Assembly (NCBI GenBank): GCA_964468125.1
Contig: CAYXVF010000066.1
Location: forward strand, 1 to 36,724
Source: CAYXVF01 sp964468125
Lineage (GTDB): Bacteria > Myxococcota > XYA12-FULL-58-9 > CAYXVF01
Direction of reading: 5' to 3'
Length of the DNA: 36,724 nt
A program made the position numbers and the translations under genes. The first letter of the stretch is position 1, and each line of letters begins with the position of its first letter. The notes below the pieces were generated by a model. It saw nothing but the letters and a program-made list of their open reading frames with translations. It was not told the origin of the DNA and searched no databases. Of the stretch, positions 8,544 through 16,951 are shown piece after piece.

Positions 8544-10676
8544 TTGAACGTGGACACAGGGCTCGAACAGGCCGGGGACCGGCTGGGTCGGTACATCATC
8601 GAGCGGCGCATCGCGGTCGGTGGCATGGCTGAGCTGTTCCTCGCGCGTTTGGACGGGCCAGAGAATTTCAGCAAGCGAGTCGTCATCAAGCGAATCCTGC
8701 CACGGCTCCGAGGTAACCACCAGTTCGCGCGCATGTTCAGCGACGAGGCCCGTCTTGCGGCCCGTTTCTCGCACCCCAACCTGGTTCAGGTCTTCGAGCT
8801 CGCCGAGTACGACGACGTACCGGTAATGGTCATGGAATACGTGGACGGCAAGGATCTCGGCGCGCTCCTGAAACGCAGTCACCGTGACCGTGTGCTCATC
8901 CCGATTCGCATCGCGGCCTACGTGATCGGGCAGATCGCCCAAGGGTTGCACGCGGCCCACGAACTCACCGGTCGGAGCGGGCGCCCCTTGAATGTGATTC
9001 ACCGGGACGTCTCGCCGGAAAATGTTCTCGTCACCCGAATGGGCGGCGTGAAGGTGATCGATTTCGGGATCGCCAAACACGAGGCGCGCAGTGCGGAAAC
9101 CGTCGTCGGGACAGTGAAGGGCAAAGTCGCCTACATGTCCCCTGAGCAACTGCTGCGCAAGCATCTCGACCGCCGCGCGGACGTTTTTTCGCTCGGCGTG
9201 GTCTTCTACGAGCTCCTCACCGGCGAGCAGTGCTTTCAGGGCGACTCGGCCATGCAACAAATGATGGCGGTGGAGAAAGCGCAATACAAACCCGTTCATT
9301 CGATTCGTCCGAAGGTTCCGCCGGACGTGGAGGCGGTTGTCGACCGAATGCTCGCGCTTCGGCCTCAGGACCGCTTTCAAACAGCGCGCGAGGTCGTCGT
9401 CGCGATCGAGCGGCTGATGAGCAAGTACGGCACGGTCCTGTCCAATGACCTCGAGGAGTATGTCGCTCCGATGTTCGAGCCCGAAGAGGCAGAGGTGAGG
9501 CGGCCTACTTGGGAATCGAGAGTGGAAGACGAGCGCTGGGAGAGCGATGTGTTCGAGCATCCCGGGGGTCAGGAGTACGCGCCCCCACTGGCCGACGAGA
9601 TCACCGTTGCCGGCGAAGAAGCGCTCGACCCGGACCGAACCCGCGAGGAGCCGCAGCCGGAGCCCCAGCCTTGGCCCGAGGCGCCCCCGGACCCCCAATT
9701 GGAAGCGTTTGAGCGGCCAGTTTCGCCGCCCAAGCGACGGGGTGGAGGGCAACGCCTGGCCGCCCTCGCCTTGGCCGCGCTACTCGTACTCGGCGTGGCA
9801 TTCGTGCGCTGGTTTTGGATTGGACAGGTCGAGGTCCGCACCATACCTCCAGGGGCGACGGTGACGCTGAATGGCGAGGCGATCGGTCCTAGCCCGCTTG
9901 AGGTGTCCTTCTTGCGACCTGGCGTGATTTACGAGCTCGGGGTCGAGCTCGGCGGATTTGAGCGCCAAGAACGAGAGCTCATCATCGATCGGTCCGATCC
10001 CGCTACGGTGAAACTGATTCGTTTGGACAGCGCTGCGCCTCCTGGAGCGGGAGTCGTGACGGTCACGAGTGACCCGCCCGGTGCGAAGATTCAGATCGAA
10101 GGGCGCAAGGAGTACTACGTGTCGCCTGCGCGGTTCGTTCTCCCCGCCAAACGGGTGCATCGGCTCACCGCAGATCTCGAGGGGTACAGTCAGGCCAAGC
10201 TGGAGGTCGAGCTCGAGGATGGGGAGCGCGCGAGTCGACGTCTGGTACTCATCGCGAGCTTTGCGCGTCTGAGTCTGCTTTCAAAACCGAGAGTCGAAGT
10301 CTTTCTCGATGGAGAGAGCCTTGGCGAAACACCCCTCGAATCCGTCAAGCTACCAGCGGGCGAGAGTACACTCGTGCTCGTGAACGAATCCCTCGGGATT
10401 CGAAAGGAGGTCCGCGTGGATCTCCCGCCGGGCTCCTCTCGCGAGGCCGACCTGACTCTGGAGAAAGGCGAGCTTTTCTTCGAGGCGAAGCCTTGGGCGG
10501 ATGTGTACGTAGACGGTAGAAAGGTTGGAACCACCCCCATGCTGCCCTTGAAGGTGTTCGAGGGATCGCACGAGGTACGCTTCGTGAACCCGAGCATGAA
10601 GAAGGACACGAAGGTGGAGGTGGTCGTGAACGCCGGGGATTCTACCCGGGTGAGCGCAGGCTGGGACCGACAGTGA
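8544..10676 (+). CDS. Transmembrane Ser/Thr protein kinase with four PEGA domains
   Basis: Hanks-type kinase, 710 residues from the TTG at 8544. That start puts the kinase fold immediately at the N-terminus; an in-frame ATG at 8493 would add 17 residues and overlap the divergent start codon. The kinase domain (~17-290) has the Gly-rich loop, Lys49, His-Arg-Asp at 153-155 in the form HRDVSPEN (Ser where most kinases have Lys), Asp-Phe-Gly at 173-175, and Met-Ser-Pro-Glu-Gln. A Pro/Glu-rich linker leads to a single membrane helix at ~404-424, then four consecutive PEGA-like beta domains to the end, each with a Pro-x-Gly/Ala-x-Val-x-Leu/Val-(Asp/Asn)-Gly core. Topology: cytosolic kinase, periplasmic PEGA sensor. 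It overlaps the next gene by 4 nt. Confidence 0.93.
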   Translation: MNVDTGLEQAGDRLGRYIIERRIAVGGMAELFLARLDGPENFSKRVVIKRILPRLRGNHQFARMFSDEARLAARFSHPNLVQVFELAEYDDVPVMVMEYVDGKDLGALLKRSHRDRVLIPIRIAAYVIGQIAQGLHAAHELTGRSGRPLNVIHRDVSPENVLVTRMGGVKVIDFGIAKHEARSAETVVGTVKGKVAYMSPEQLLRKHLDRRADVFSLGVVFYELLTGEQCFQGDSAMQQMMAVEKAQYKPVHSIRPKVPPDVEAVVDRMLALRPQDRFQTAREVVVAIERLMSKYGTVLSNDLEEYVAPMFEPEEAEVRRPTWESRVEDERWESDVFEHPGGQEYAPPLADEITVAGEEALDPDRTREEPQPEPQPWPEAPPDPQLEAFERPVSPPKRRGGGQRLAALALAALLVLGVAFVRWFWIGQVEVRTIPPGATVTLNGEAIGPSPLEVSFLRPGVIYELGVELGGFERQERELIIDRSDPATVKLIRLDSAAPPGAGVVTVTSDPPGAKIQIEGRKEYYVSPARFVLPAKRVHRLTADLEGYSQAKLEVELEDGERASRRLVLIASFARLSLLSKPRVEVFLDGESLGETPLESVKLPAGESTLVLVNESLGIRKEVRVDLPPGSSREADLTLEKGELFFEAKPWADVYVDGRKVGTTPMLPLKVFEGSHEVRFVNPSMKKDTKVEVVVNAGDSTRVSAGWDRQ

Positions 10677-12283
10677 TCGACGACGACGATACGGATGTCG
10701 GCGACATTCGCCAAGCGGCCGCGGCTGCGGACGCTTTTGATCCCTCTGAGCTTCCCACCGCTGCGTTTGATCCGCATGCGCCCTTCGATGAGGCAAGACC
10801 CAAGGATGTGGTCCGAGTCGCCCTCGAGCGCGCTCGAGAGGGCATTGACCGAAGTGAGCGCCTGACCGCTCAGCGCCAGGCTGAACGGGTCGAGGGCGGA
10901 CCGATTCGAAGGTTCGGTCGCCAGACGGTGATGCGGGTCAAGGAGCTGCCGCGTCTCAGCCAGGTGTTTGGCGACAGAGTCGGCAAGTCTCGCGGACCGG
11001 GGCCGGTTCTCTGGGTCTTGGTGATCGCTTCGCTCCTCGGTGGCATCTACGCTGCGCGATCCATTCTCGAAGGGGCGAGTCTTGGTGCCGCTCGGGAGAC
11101 GTTGAGTCGAGGCACGCTCGAAGAGCTCGAGAATCTCGTCGACAGCGCCAGCGCTTGGGAGCGCTGGTTGGACCGCGACGGCGTCTTCCTCGCCGCAGAG
11201 GCGGTCGTTTTCCGCTACGGGGATGCGGAGCCAAAGCGACGGGAGCGTGTGCTGCGGGGCGTTGAGGGAAGGCGAGGAGACTCCGCGGTCCTCGCGCGCG
11301 CACTCGTCAGCGATATCGACGTCCGCGTGCGGCTGCTCAGCGAGCTGCAGAGCTCGGTCCAGAACCAGTGGGTGTTGGCAGCCAGTGTCGGCGCTCTGCA
11401 ACACGTGGGCGATTCGCGCATTGCGCAGCAGAACCTCGCCAAGCTGGTCAAGGAAGCCGAAGTGGCCGGTGCCGCGGTCGTTGCCGCCGCTCAAGTCACC
11501 GACCCTGCTCATGCTGGACGGCTCTGGGAAACGCTCGCGGAGCGCGGCAAGGGAAAGGGCGGCTGGTGGGCGCTGGCGAGTCGAGAGCTCGAGCCCGGGG
11601 AGGGAGCCGACCTGCCGCCCTTGGCCGCAGCGGAAGGGCACTTCACTCGGGCTCTCACGCTCCTTCAGAAAAAGAAGCGCAAGGACGCGGAGCGGCATTT
11701 GGAGCGTGTTGGGCAGTTCGTCGCCTACCAGCCGACCTTCATGCTCGAGTTGGCCGCACGAATGCTGGACGCGGGACAACCCGCGGCCGCACGGACACTC
11801 CTCGAACAGCTGGAAGGGGACGGGGGGGCCTACGGCGAGGTGCTCAAAGGGCGGTTGTTGATCGCGGAGGGAAAGAGCGATCGAGGGTTGGAGCTTCTCG
11901 AAGCCGCCTGGAAGAGCGGTGGGCGCGAGCCGACCTTGCTCCGTGAGCTCATCGACCGGGGAAGGCTCGCCGACGAAGAGGCTCTTCTCGACGCCTTTGC
12001 CGAATGGCCACGCAACACCGAGCTCGTCCTGTCTCGTGCCGAGCAGCTCGTCGGCGACGAACGCTTCGACGAGGCGTCAGAGCTGTTGCGCGAACGGTTG
12101 CTGTGGCTCGTTCCGAAGGCGAGCGAAGACCAGCGCGCACGTTTTTTTACCCTCCTAGCGCAAGCCGAAGCACAACGGGGCAACCGCGCGGGAGCGCTGA
12201 ACTACGTCGAGCGCGCTCTCGCGGAGAAGGCGGTCTATCGACCGGCCAAGAAACTCGCTTCCGAGCTCAAAGCTGACCCGTGA
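10673..12283 (+). CDS. Single-pass membrane protein with helical TPR-like repeats
   Basis: Starts at GTG 10673, overlapping the kinase stop by four bases (GTGA), so it is probably translationally coupled to the kinase. Of 536 residues, the first ~115 are acidic then basic and likely cytosolic. A membrane helix lies near residues 120-138 (Val-Leu-Trp-Val-Leu-Val-Ile-Ala). The remaining ~390 residues form alternating amphipathic helices with TPR/SEL1-like spacing (Ala-x-x-x-Leu-x-x-Ala repeats; Glu-Leu-Leu-x-x-Gly-x-x-x-Asp), suited to protein binding in the periplasm. No catalytic motif was seen. The context suggests a partner or substrate of the kinase (inference). Its end overlaps that of the convergent beta-barrel gene by 17 bp. 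Confidence 0.8.
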   Translation: MIDDDDTDVGDIRQAAAAADAFDPSELPTAAFDPHAPFDEARPKDVVRVALERAREGIDRSERLTAQRQAERVEGGPIRRFGRQTVMRVKELPRLSQVFGDRVGKSRGPGPVLWVLVIASLLGGIYAARSILEGASLGAARETLSRGTLEELENLVDSASAWERWLDRDGVFLAAEAVVFRYGDAEPKRRERVLRGVEGRRGDSAVLARALVSDIDVRVRLLSELQSSVQNQWVLAASVGALQHVGDSRIAQQNLAKLVKEAEVAGAAVVAAAQVTDPAHAGRLWETLAERGKGKGGWWALASRELEPGEGADLPPLAAAEGHFTRALTLLQKKKRKDAERHLERVGQFVAYQPTFMLELAARMLDAGQPAAARTLLEQLEGDGGAYGEVLKGRLLIAEGKSDRGLELLEAAWKSGGREPTLLRELIDRGRLADEEALLDAFAEWPRNTELVLSRAEQLVGDERFDEASELLRERLLWLVPKASEDQRARFFTLLAQAEAQRGNRAGALNYVERALAEKAVYRPAKKLASELKADP

Positions 12284-13925
12284 TTGCGAGACGCGTGGAC
12301 AGACCGAGCCGGTCCTGACGGAAGCCCGTATCGATGGGCGAGCTCAAGCCCGCCCGAGAGAGCACCGAAAGCTCGAGGGTGAACCTTGGCACGAAGCGCC
12401 ACCGAAGGTTTCCGTAGATTCCGATCTCGTCGAATGAGCGTGCACCGAGCTCGCGCTCGTAGCGGTCACTGAAGTAGGAGATGCGTCCCACGACGTTCAA
12501 CGCGTTGGATGGTTCGGCTACCGCCTGCATGTAGATCGTGCGTCCGTCGAGCCAGCCAAGCTCTTCCCGGTAGCCCCAGGCGAGGCTCCCTCGCCCGATC
12601 AGCGCGCTAGGCAGCTCTAGCTCCGGGCCTACCATCAAACGCTGTCGCTGCGTTTGCTCGTCAAAGGCGTACCAACTGGTGGCGCGGGTGATGAGCCAGG
12701 GAGAGGGCTGCCATTGAATGGCGGCATCCGCGTGCTGGGTGCTCGCAGGGAGCAGGGCTCGAGGGCTGATCGCGTCGTTCTCGAGGGCGCGTGCGCTGTA
12801 GTAGCGGTAGTTGCCTGTGATCTGAATGGTTCGACCGATCGGCGCCCACAGCGCGGCCCGCGCTCCGTCGAGGGTGACCTCTTCGAGGCCCAGCCGTGCT
12901 TCGCCGGTGACCTCGATTCGGTCGCTCAGCCGCAAACGCACACGTGGCTGCGCTTCGTAGTAGAGTTCCTCCGCGCGGGTTTGAAGCACAGCAAGGCGAG
13001 CGGTGTGGTCGACGGAGAGGTCGGAAGGGTCGCCAAACTGCACCCTCCAATAGAGCCCACCGGTCCAGCGACGGATCGAGCGTTCGAGTGACACGAGGTC
13101 TGGGTAGCCGCCGCCGTAGACGCCGATCTCGTCGAATCCCAGCGCACGAGCGCCAACCTGCACGCCGTCGAGGAGAAGCACGCCAGGGGCAAAACTCGGC
13201 TGGAATCGCCCCGCGGAGGCGACCCAGGTGTCGCCCTGGTAGCGGGCGCTGAGCCCGAATACAAAGAGCTGCGTGTCCTGGTCCGGCAGAAAGCGTGCGG
13301 AGCCCGGTCGGTCGAGCCATTGAAAGCCGTAGAGCTCGGCGTTCGCGCGCAATCGCTCATGGAACAGGGGAGCGTCGCGCAAACTCATGAACACACCCGC
13401 GCGTTGCCAGCTCACCTGGGCCTGGCCCAGATTGTCCCAGACCTCGTGGCTGATACCGGCGGAAGCGATGCGTCGGAGATTCGAGTCGCCGTCGAAGGCG
13501 ACGACTTCTTGTTCCGCCTCGGCGAGCGCGCGGGAGGCGGCCAGGAGCGTGGCGCGAGAGGGCGGTGACTGCGGGCGTGGCACTTCCGGGGCCTCAGGTC
13601 GTTCCTGGGGGTTGAAGGCTACCGCTTGGCCCGAACGGATCTCCCCTCGTTCGCAGCGCGCGTAATGATCCGCGATCGCCTCTACGGAGCACCCGTCTGA
13701 CGTGGCGGCTCGGATCTCGCCGTCTTCGGCGAGTCCGTCCCGTCGACCGCGCGCGAAGTAGGCGCGCTTTTCCGTGGTGTAGCGCACCACCATGCGCTCG
13801 CCTTCGAGCGCCGGAGCCCGGGGTTTGGCTTTGCGGCTCTTCTTGGGCGTTCGTGACCGCTTTGCCGCGTGCACGGTCGGAACCTGCACGAGCAACGCAG
13901 CCACGATGAGCCAGGCGAGCCGCAC
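12267..13925 (-). CDS. Predicted outer-membrane beta-barrel of the multihaem cluster
   Basis: 552 residues from GTG 13925. That start leaves a 1-nt gap after the upstream cytochrome stop and opens a clean signal peptide (cleavage near Val-His-Ala). Longer upstream starts would run through the cytochrome gene. After a basic, Pro-rich segment comes a short beta module (Tyr-Phe-Ala-Arg-Gly-Arg-Arg-Asp-Gly-Leu) with two Cys, then a Glu/Ala helix. From about residue 155 to the end there are alternating Tyr/Trp/Arg-rich amphipathic strands (Leu-Tyr-Trp-Arg-Val-Gln-Phe; Ile-Thr-Gly-Asn-Tyr-Arg-Tyr-Tyr), typical of a large outer-membrane barrel. There is no haem motif. It is the last gene of the cytochrome cluster, as is common for porins of porin-cytochrome conduits, but no specific relation to MtrB/PioB was established. 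Confidence 0.78.
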   Translation of the reverse strand: MRLAWLIVAALLVQVPTVHAAKRSRTPKKSRKAKPRAPALEGERMVVRYTTEKRAYFARGRRDGLAEDGEIRAATSDGCSVEAIADHYARCERGEIRSGQAVAFNPQERPEAPEVPRPQSPPSRATLLAASRALAEAEQEVVAFDGDSNLRRIASAGISHEVWDNLGQAQVSWQRAGVFMSLRDAPLFHERLRANAELYGFQWLDRPGSARFLPDQDTQLFVFGLSARYQGDTWVASAGRFQPSFAPGVLLLDGVQVGARALGFDEIGVYGGGYPDLVSLERSIRRWTGGLYWRVQFGDPSDLSVDHTARLAVLQTRAEELYYEAQPRVRLRLSDRIEVTGEARLGLEEVTLDGARAALWAPIGRTIQITGNYRYYSARALENDAISPRALLPASTQHADAAIQWQPSPWLITRATSWYAFDEQTQRQRLMVGPELELPSALIGRGSLAWGYREELGWLDGRTIYMQAVAEPSNALNVVGRISYFSDRYERELGARSFDEIGIYGNLRWRFVPRFTLELSVLSRAGLSSPIDTGFRQDRLGLSTRLAITGQL

Positions 13926-13926
13926 G

Positions 13927-14256
13927 CTAGGTGCCCTCCGGATGGCAACCAAAGCAAAAGGGCGTGTCCCAGACATAGCCCGGCACTCCGTCGTGTCGCA
14001 GTGCGGTGGCTTCTTCCGGGTGTCCGGTACCGTTGTGGCAGCCTTGGATACAGCTGAACTCGGTGAAGCTCTCAAAGCCCCCGTGACAATCATTGCAGTC
14101 GGAGATCGAGTGCACGCCTTCGGCGATCGGGAATTGCTCCGTGTGCTCCGCCCGGCCCAAGACCGTGAAGGTGAAGGGCGACTCGCCTTCCTCCTCGTCG
14201 CCGCAGGAGAGGAGCGCCAGAGTCAAGAGACAGAGTGTCGATCGCAATCGCATCAT
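13927..14256 (-). CDS. Small trihaem c-type cytochrome lipoprotein
   Basis: About 109 residues. The start at 14256 overlaps the TGA of the 10-haem gene by four bases (ATGA); a second ATG follows at 14253. A lipobox Leu-Leu-Ser-Cys predicts lipidation near residue 17, followed by an acidic Asp-Glu-Glu-Glu stretch that would favour outer-membrane retention. The mature part has three haem attachment sites: Cys-Asn-Asp-Cys-His, Cys-Ile-Gln-Gly-Cys-His (three residues between the Cys, a CX3CH variant) and Cys-Phe-Gly-Cys-His. Several further His could be distal ligands. It sits between the 10-haem cytochrome and the beta-barrel, and I infer an electron carrier at the inner face of the outer membrane or within the barrel. 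Confidence 0.85.
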   Translation of the reverse strand: MMRLRSTLCLLTLALLSCGDEEEGESPFTFTVLGRAEHTEQFPIAEGVHSISDCNDCHGGFESFTEFSCIQGCHNGTGHPEEATALRHDGVPGYVWDTPFCFGCHPEGT

Positions 14257-15086
14257 CTCGACCTCGGTGCCGCGAAGCGGTGGCAAGAGTAACACTTCGG
14301 ATCCCGGTACTCGTAGCCTGGGACCGTGCTGTGCTGTCGATCGGTGATCGGCTCGGTGTGCGTGTGGCAGCTCGTACACGCGAAAGTGTTCGTTGAGCAG
14401 GAGCCATTGGCGACGGTTCCTGCGAGCCGCGTGTGGCAGTCGTCGCAGCGCTCACCGCCGTGCGGTCCGCCGTTGATTCGGAAGCAGAGGTCGTGGGCGA
14501 CGAAGCGCGCTGGCTCAAAACTCCAGGTGGTGTGGCAGCTCTCGCAGCGGGGTGAAAACCCGCTCGCCTGGTGATCGACGGTGACACTCGCCGCGGCGAT
14601 GAAACGATCGATGTGGCACGCATCGCACCCAATCGCAGCGCTCACAATCAAGCGCTCCTGCGCGACGGCGTGGCATTCCTGGCAAGGGATGAAGGCGTGG
14701 GCCCCGCTGAGAGGAAAGTTGCTTTTGCGGTGCGTGTCCGGATCGAAGGCGCCTTTCCACGATTGCGCGTCGTGGCAGCCCTCGCAGTAGGCACCGAGTC
14801 TGCCCCCGTGTGGATCAAAATGGCACGAAGCGCAGGTGGTGTTCGTAATCGGAGCGTTGACACCGGCTGTGTGACATCCCTCGCAGGGGGTGATCACGTG
14901 GGCACCGCGTAGAGGGAATCGCGTCTCGTCGTGAGACGCATAGTTGACGTGTTCCCAACCGTCGACCGTGTGGCAGACCTCGCATTTCGTTTCCTGAGTG
15001 CGTGGGGGACGGGGGCGTTCGATCTCCTTGCGGAGCTCAGGACCGTCGGTCGCGAGAAGGACGCTGAAGGCGATGATGATGCTCAT
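14253..15086 (-). CDS. Decahaem c-type cytochrome
   Basis: 277 residues with ten CxxCH haem-binding motifs, counted directly. The N-terminus (Met-Ser-Ile-Ile-Ile-Ala-Phe-Ser-Val-Leu-Leu-Ala) is hydrophobic but short and has no basic n-region, so it may be a weak signal or an uncleaved anchor. It carries the same repeat as the 20-haem protein: Phe-Pro-Leu-x-Gly-Ala-His before a haem, then Cys-x-x-Cys-His-x-Asp-x-His-x-Gly, then a third haem. The first haem of this protein is of the third type, i.e. the one missing at the end of its neighbour. The last three haems are more divergent. The ATG overlaps the stop of the 20-haem gene by 4 nt (15083-15086), implying coupled translation and roughly matched amounts. 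Role: periplasmic electron wire. Confidence 0.92.
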   Translation of the reverse strand: MSIIIAFSVLLATDGPELRKEIERPRPPRTQETKCEVCHTVDGWEHVNYASHDETRFPLRGAHVITPCEGCHTAGVNAPITNTTCASCHFDPHGGRLGAYCEGCHDAQSWKGAFDPDTHRKSNFPLSGAHAFIPCQECHAVAQERLIVSAAIGCDACHIDRFIAAASVTVDHQASGFSPRCESCHTTWSFEPARFVAHDLCFRINGGPHGGERCDDCHTRLAGTVANGSCSTNTFACTSCHTHTEPITDRQHSTVPGYEYRDPKCYSCHRFAAPRSR

Positions 15087-16936
15087 TCGACCCCCACCAG
15101 CGCGCCGTTGTGATAATCGTCGTGACAGCCGACGCAGGTCTTCGGAACCGGTCGATAGCGCACCACCTCGAGTACTTCCTCACCGGTGTTGACACTCACC
15201 GTTCCGTGGCAGTCTTGGCAAGGGACGGCCACGTGTTGGCCCTCGAGCGGATAGTCGCTGTAGGCGGGATCGTTGTGGTTGAATGTGCTCGTCTTGAATG
15301 ATTCGTTTACATGGCACTGCTCGCACTGAGTCTGGCCAAAGCTCGCGTTGCCTCGTTCGCCCGCGCTCGCAAACTGACCCAGGTGAATGTCGAAGTGGCA
15401 GGAAGAGCATTCCATTGCCAGTGGACGGTATTGCACCGGCGAGCGCGCGTTCTGGGCGAAGTGGCAGCTGTCGCAGGCAACCCGCTCGTGGGCACCGCTG
15501 AGGGGGAATCGGCTGTCCGTGTCGTGATCGAAACTGAGCGCATAGAAGCTCGCCTGAACATGGCAGGCTTCACACTCCTTGACCGGTTCTTCGCGCGTGA
15601 ATTGGCCTCGATGAATGTCTTTGTGACACTCGCTGCATTTGTCTCCGAGGCCCTTCCAATCGAACTGTGTCAGACAGAACTGCTCTTGCCGCGTTTGTCT
15701 GGCGATCTCGCGCTTCAGCTTCTTAGGGATCTGATTGGCGAGAAGTATGTCTTTGAGATGGCACTCGTTGCAGGGGACCGATGCGTGGGCGCCTTCGAGC
15801 GGGTAGCGAGCGGTCTCATTGTGGTCTTCTAGCTCGAAGCCCGGCGGGAGGTAGCCGCGGACCGTGTGGCACTCCGCGCAGTCACGGTATGCGGGCTTCT
15901 TTCCGATCTCGAGCTGACCGATGTGTGCGTCGTAGTGGCAGTCCGTGCACTTGGCGAAGGGAATTCCTTTGTACTTGACCGGTTGACCCTTCCAGGGACC
16001 GTGGCACTCGCGGCAGGGGACGTCTTCGTGCATGCCTTCTAGCGGGTAGGCGAAGTCGTCGTGAAAGCTGCCCTCTTGCGCCTCTTTCTGCGTCGACGCC
16101 TTCATGATCTTCCAACCGCGGGTGGTGTGGCAGCTGGCGCAATCCTTGCCAAACTCACCGCGGTGCGGGTCTTCGTGGCAGTTCGTGCAGGACGCGTGGG
16201 GAATGTCGACGAACTTCAGATACTCCCAGGATTCGGGCTTCGGAAAGTGATCCCTGGGTGTCTTCTTGTCGATGAGCGTCGGGTGGCACTCGTTACACTC
16301 GACCTTCCTGTGGAGGCCCGTCAACGGATAGTCACTGTCGCGATTGTGATTGAACTTCGGCGCACGTTTCCACGGCACCTCCGTGTGGCAACGCTCGCAT
16401 CGGTCACCTTCTTGCCCCCGGTGCTCGTCGAAGTGGCAGGAGATGCAACGCGTGCCGAGTCCTAGGTAGGTCTCCTTGTCCGGATGCTCGCGGAGGATCT
16501 TCTTCACCTCTCGGTCGATGAGGAGCCGAGGCTCGTGACACTCTGCACACTCCACCTTCGCGTGCTCGTGCTGAAGGGGGTAGCCCGTACGCTCGTGCTT
16601 GAAGTTCTTCTTGCCCTCCGGCGGCCACTCAATGATGTCCGCGGCGCGACCGAGGTGTTCCGTGTGGCATTCACCGCAGGCGAGCCGTTGGGGCGGGAGG
16701 CGTCCGTGGTAGCCGCTACCGCGGTTTATCCGGCGCTCGATCTCCGTATGGCAGTCGAGACACTTCGCGTTGGCGACCTCCTTCTGTCCCTCCTCGTGGC
16801 ACTCGAAGCACTTACCGACGCCGTCGAGCCGCGCGTGGGGCTTGGACAGCTTCCCTGGGGCAATGAGCTGGGCCCACGCGGTCGCGCTGATGGTCATGAG
16901 GACCACCGCCCAGATAATGCCCTTAGCCCTACGCAT
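15083..16936 (-). CDS. Periplasmic 20-haem c-type cytochrome
   Basis: 617 residues with a signal peptide (cleavage near Ala-Trp-Ala-Gln) and twenty CxxCH motifs. After three N-terminal haems, a module of roughly 75-95 residues repeats six times: Tyr/Phe-Pro-Leu-x-x-x-His-x-x-Val-x-Cys-x-x-Cys-His (haem A), Cys-x-x-Cys-His-x-Asp-x-His-x-Gly (haem B), then Cys-x-x-Cys-His followed by an aromatic-rich stretch (haem C). The sixth module stops after haem B. The conserved His in the A and B segments are plausible distal ligands, giving bis-His haems. Such chains act as nanowire-like electron conductors in the periplasm. It lies 15 nt downstream of the ferredoxin-flavin-cytochrome b gene and overlaps the 10-haem gene by 4 nt. 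Confidence 0.94.
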   Translation of the reverse strand: MRRAKGIIWAVVLMTISATAWAQLIAPGKLSKPHARLDGVGKCFECHEEGQKEVANAKCLDCHTEIERRINRGSGYHGRLPPQRLACGECHTEHLGRAADIIEWPPEGKKNFKHERTGYPLQHEHAKVECAECHEPRLLIDREVKKILREHPDKETYLGLGTRCISCHFDEHRGQEGDRCERCHTEVPWKRAPKFNHNRDSDYPLTGLHRKVECNECHPTLIDKKTPRDHFPKPESWEYLKFVDIPHASCTNCHEDPHRGEFGKDCASCHTTRGWKIMKASTQKEAQEGSFHDDFAYPLEGMHEDVPCRECHGPWKGQPVKYKGIPFAKCTDCHYDAHIGQLEIGKKPAYRDCAECHTVRGYLPPGFELEDHNETARYPLEGAHASVPCNECHLKDILLANQIPKKLKREIARQTRQEQFCLTQFDWKGLGDKCSECHKDIHRGQFTREEPVKECEACHVQASFYALSFDHDTDSRFPLSGAHERVACDSCHFAQNARSPVQYRPLAMECSSCHFDIHLGQFASAGERGNASFGQTQCEQCHVNESFKTSTFNHNDPAYSDYPLEGQHVAVPCQDCHGTVSVNTGEEVLEVVRYRPVPKTCVGCHDDYHNGALVGVE

Positions 16937-16951
16937 CGCTCGTTCACTCGA

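Noticed and set aside
10190..11779. Long minus-strand open frame opposite the kinase and TPR genes
   Set aside because: It crosses the junction of two coupled plus-strand genes and has no domain or signal features.
13926..14093. N-terminal extension of the beta-barrel gene upstream of GTG 13925
   Set aside because: It would overlap the haem lipoprotein gene and place the signal peptide 57 residues from the start.
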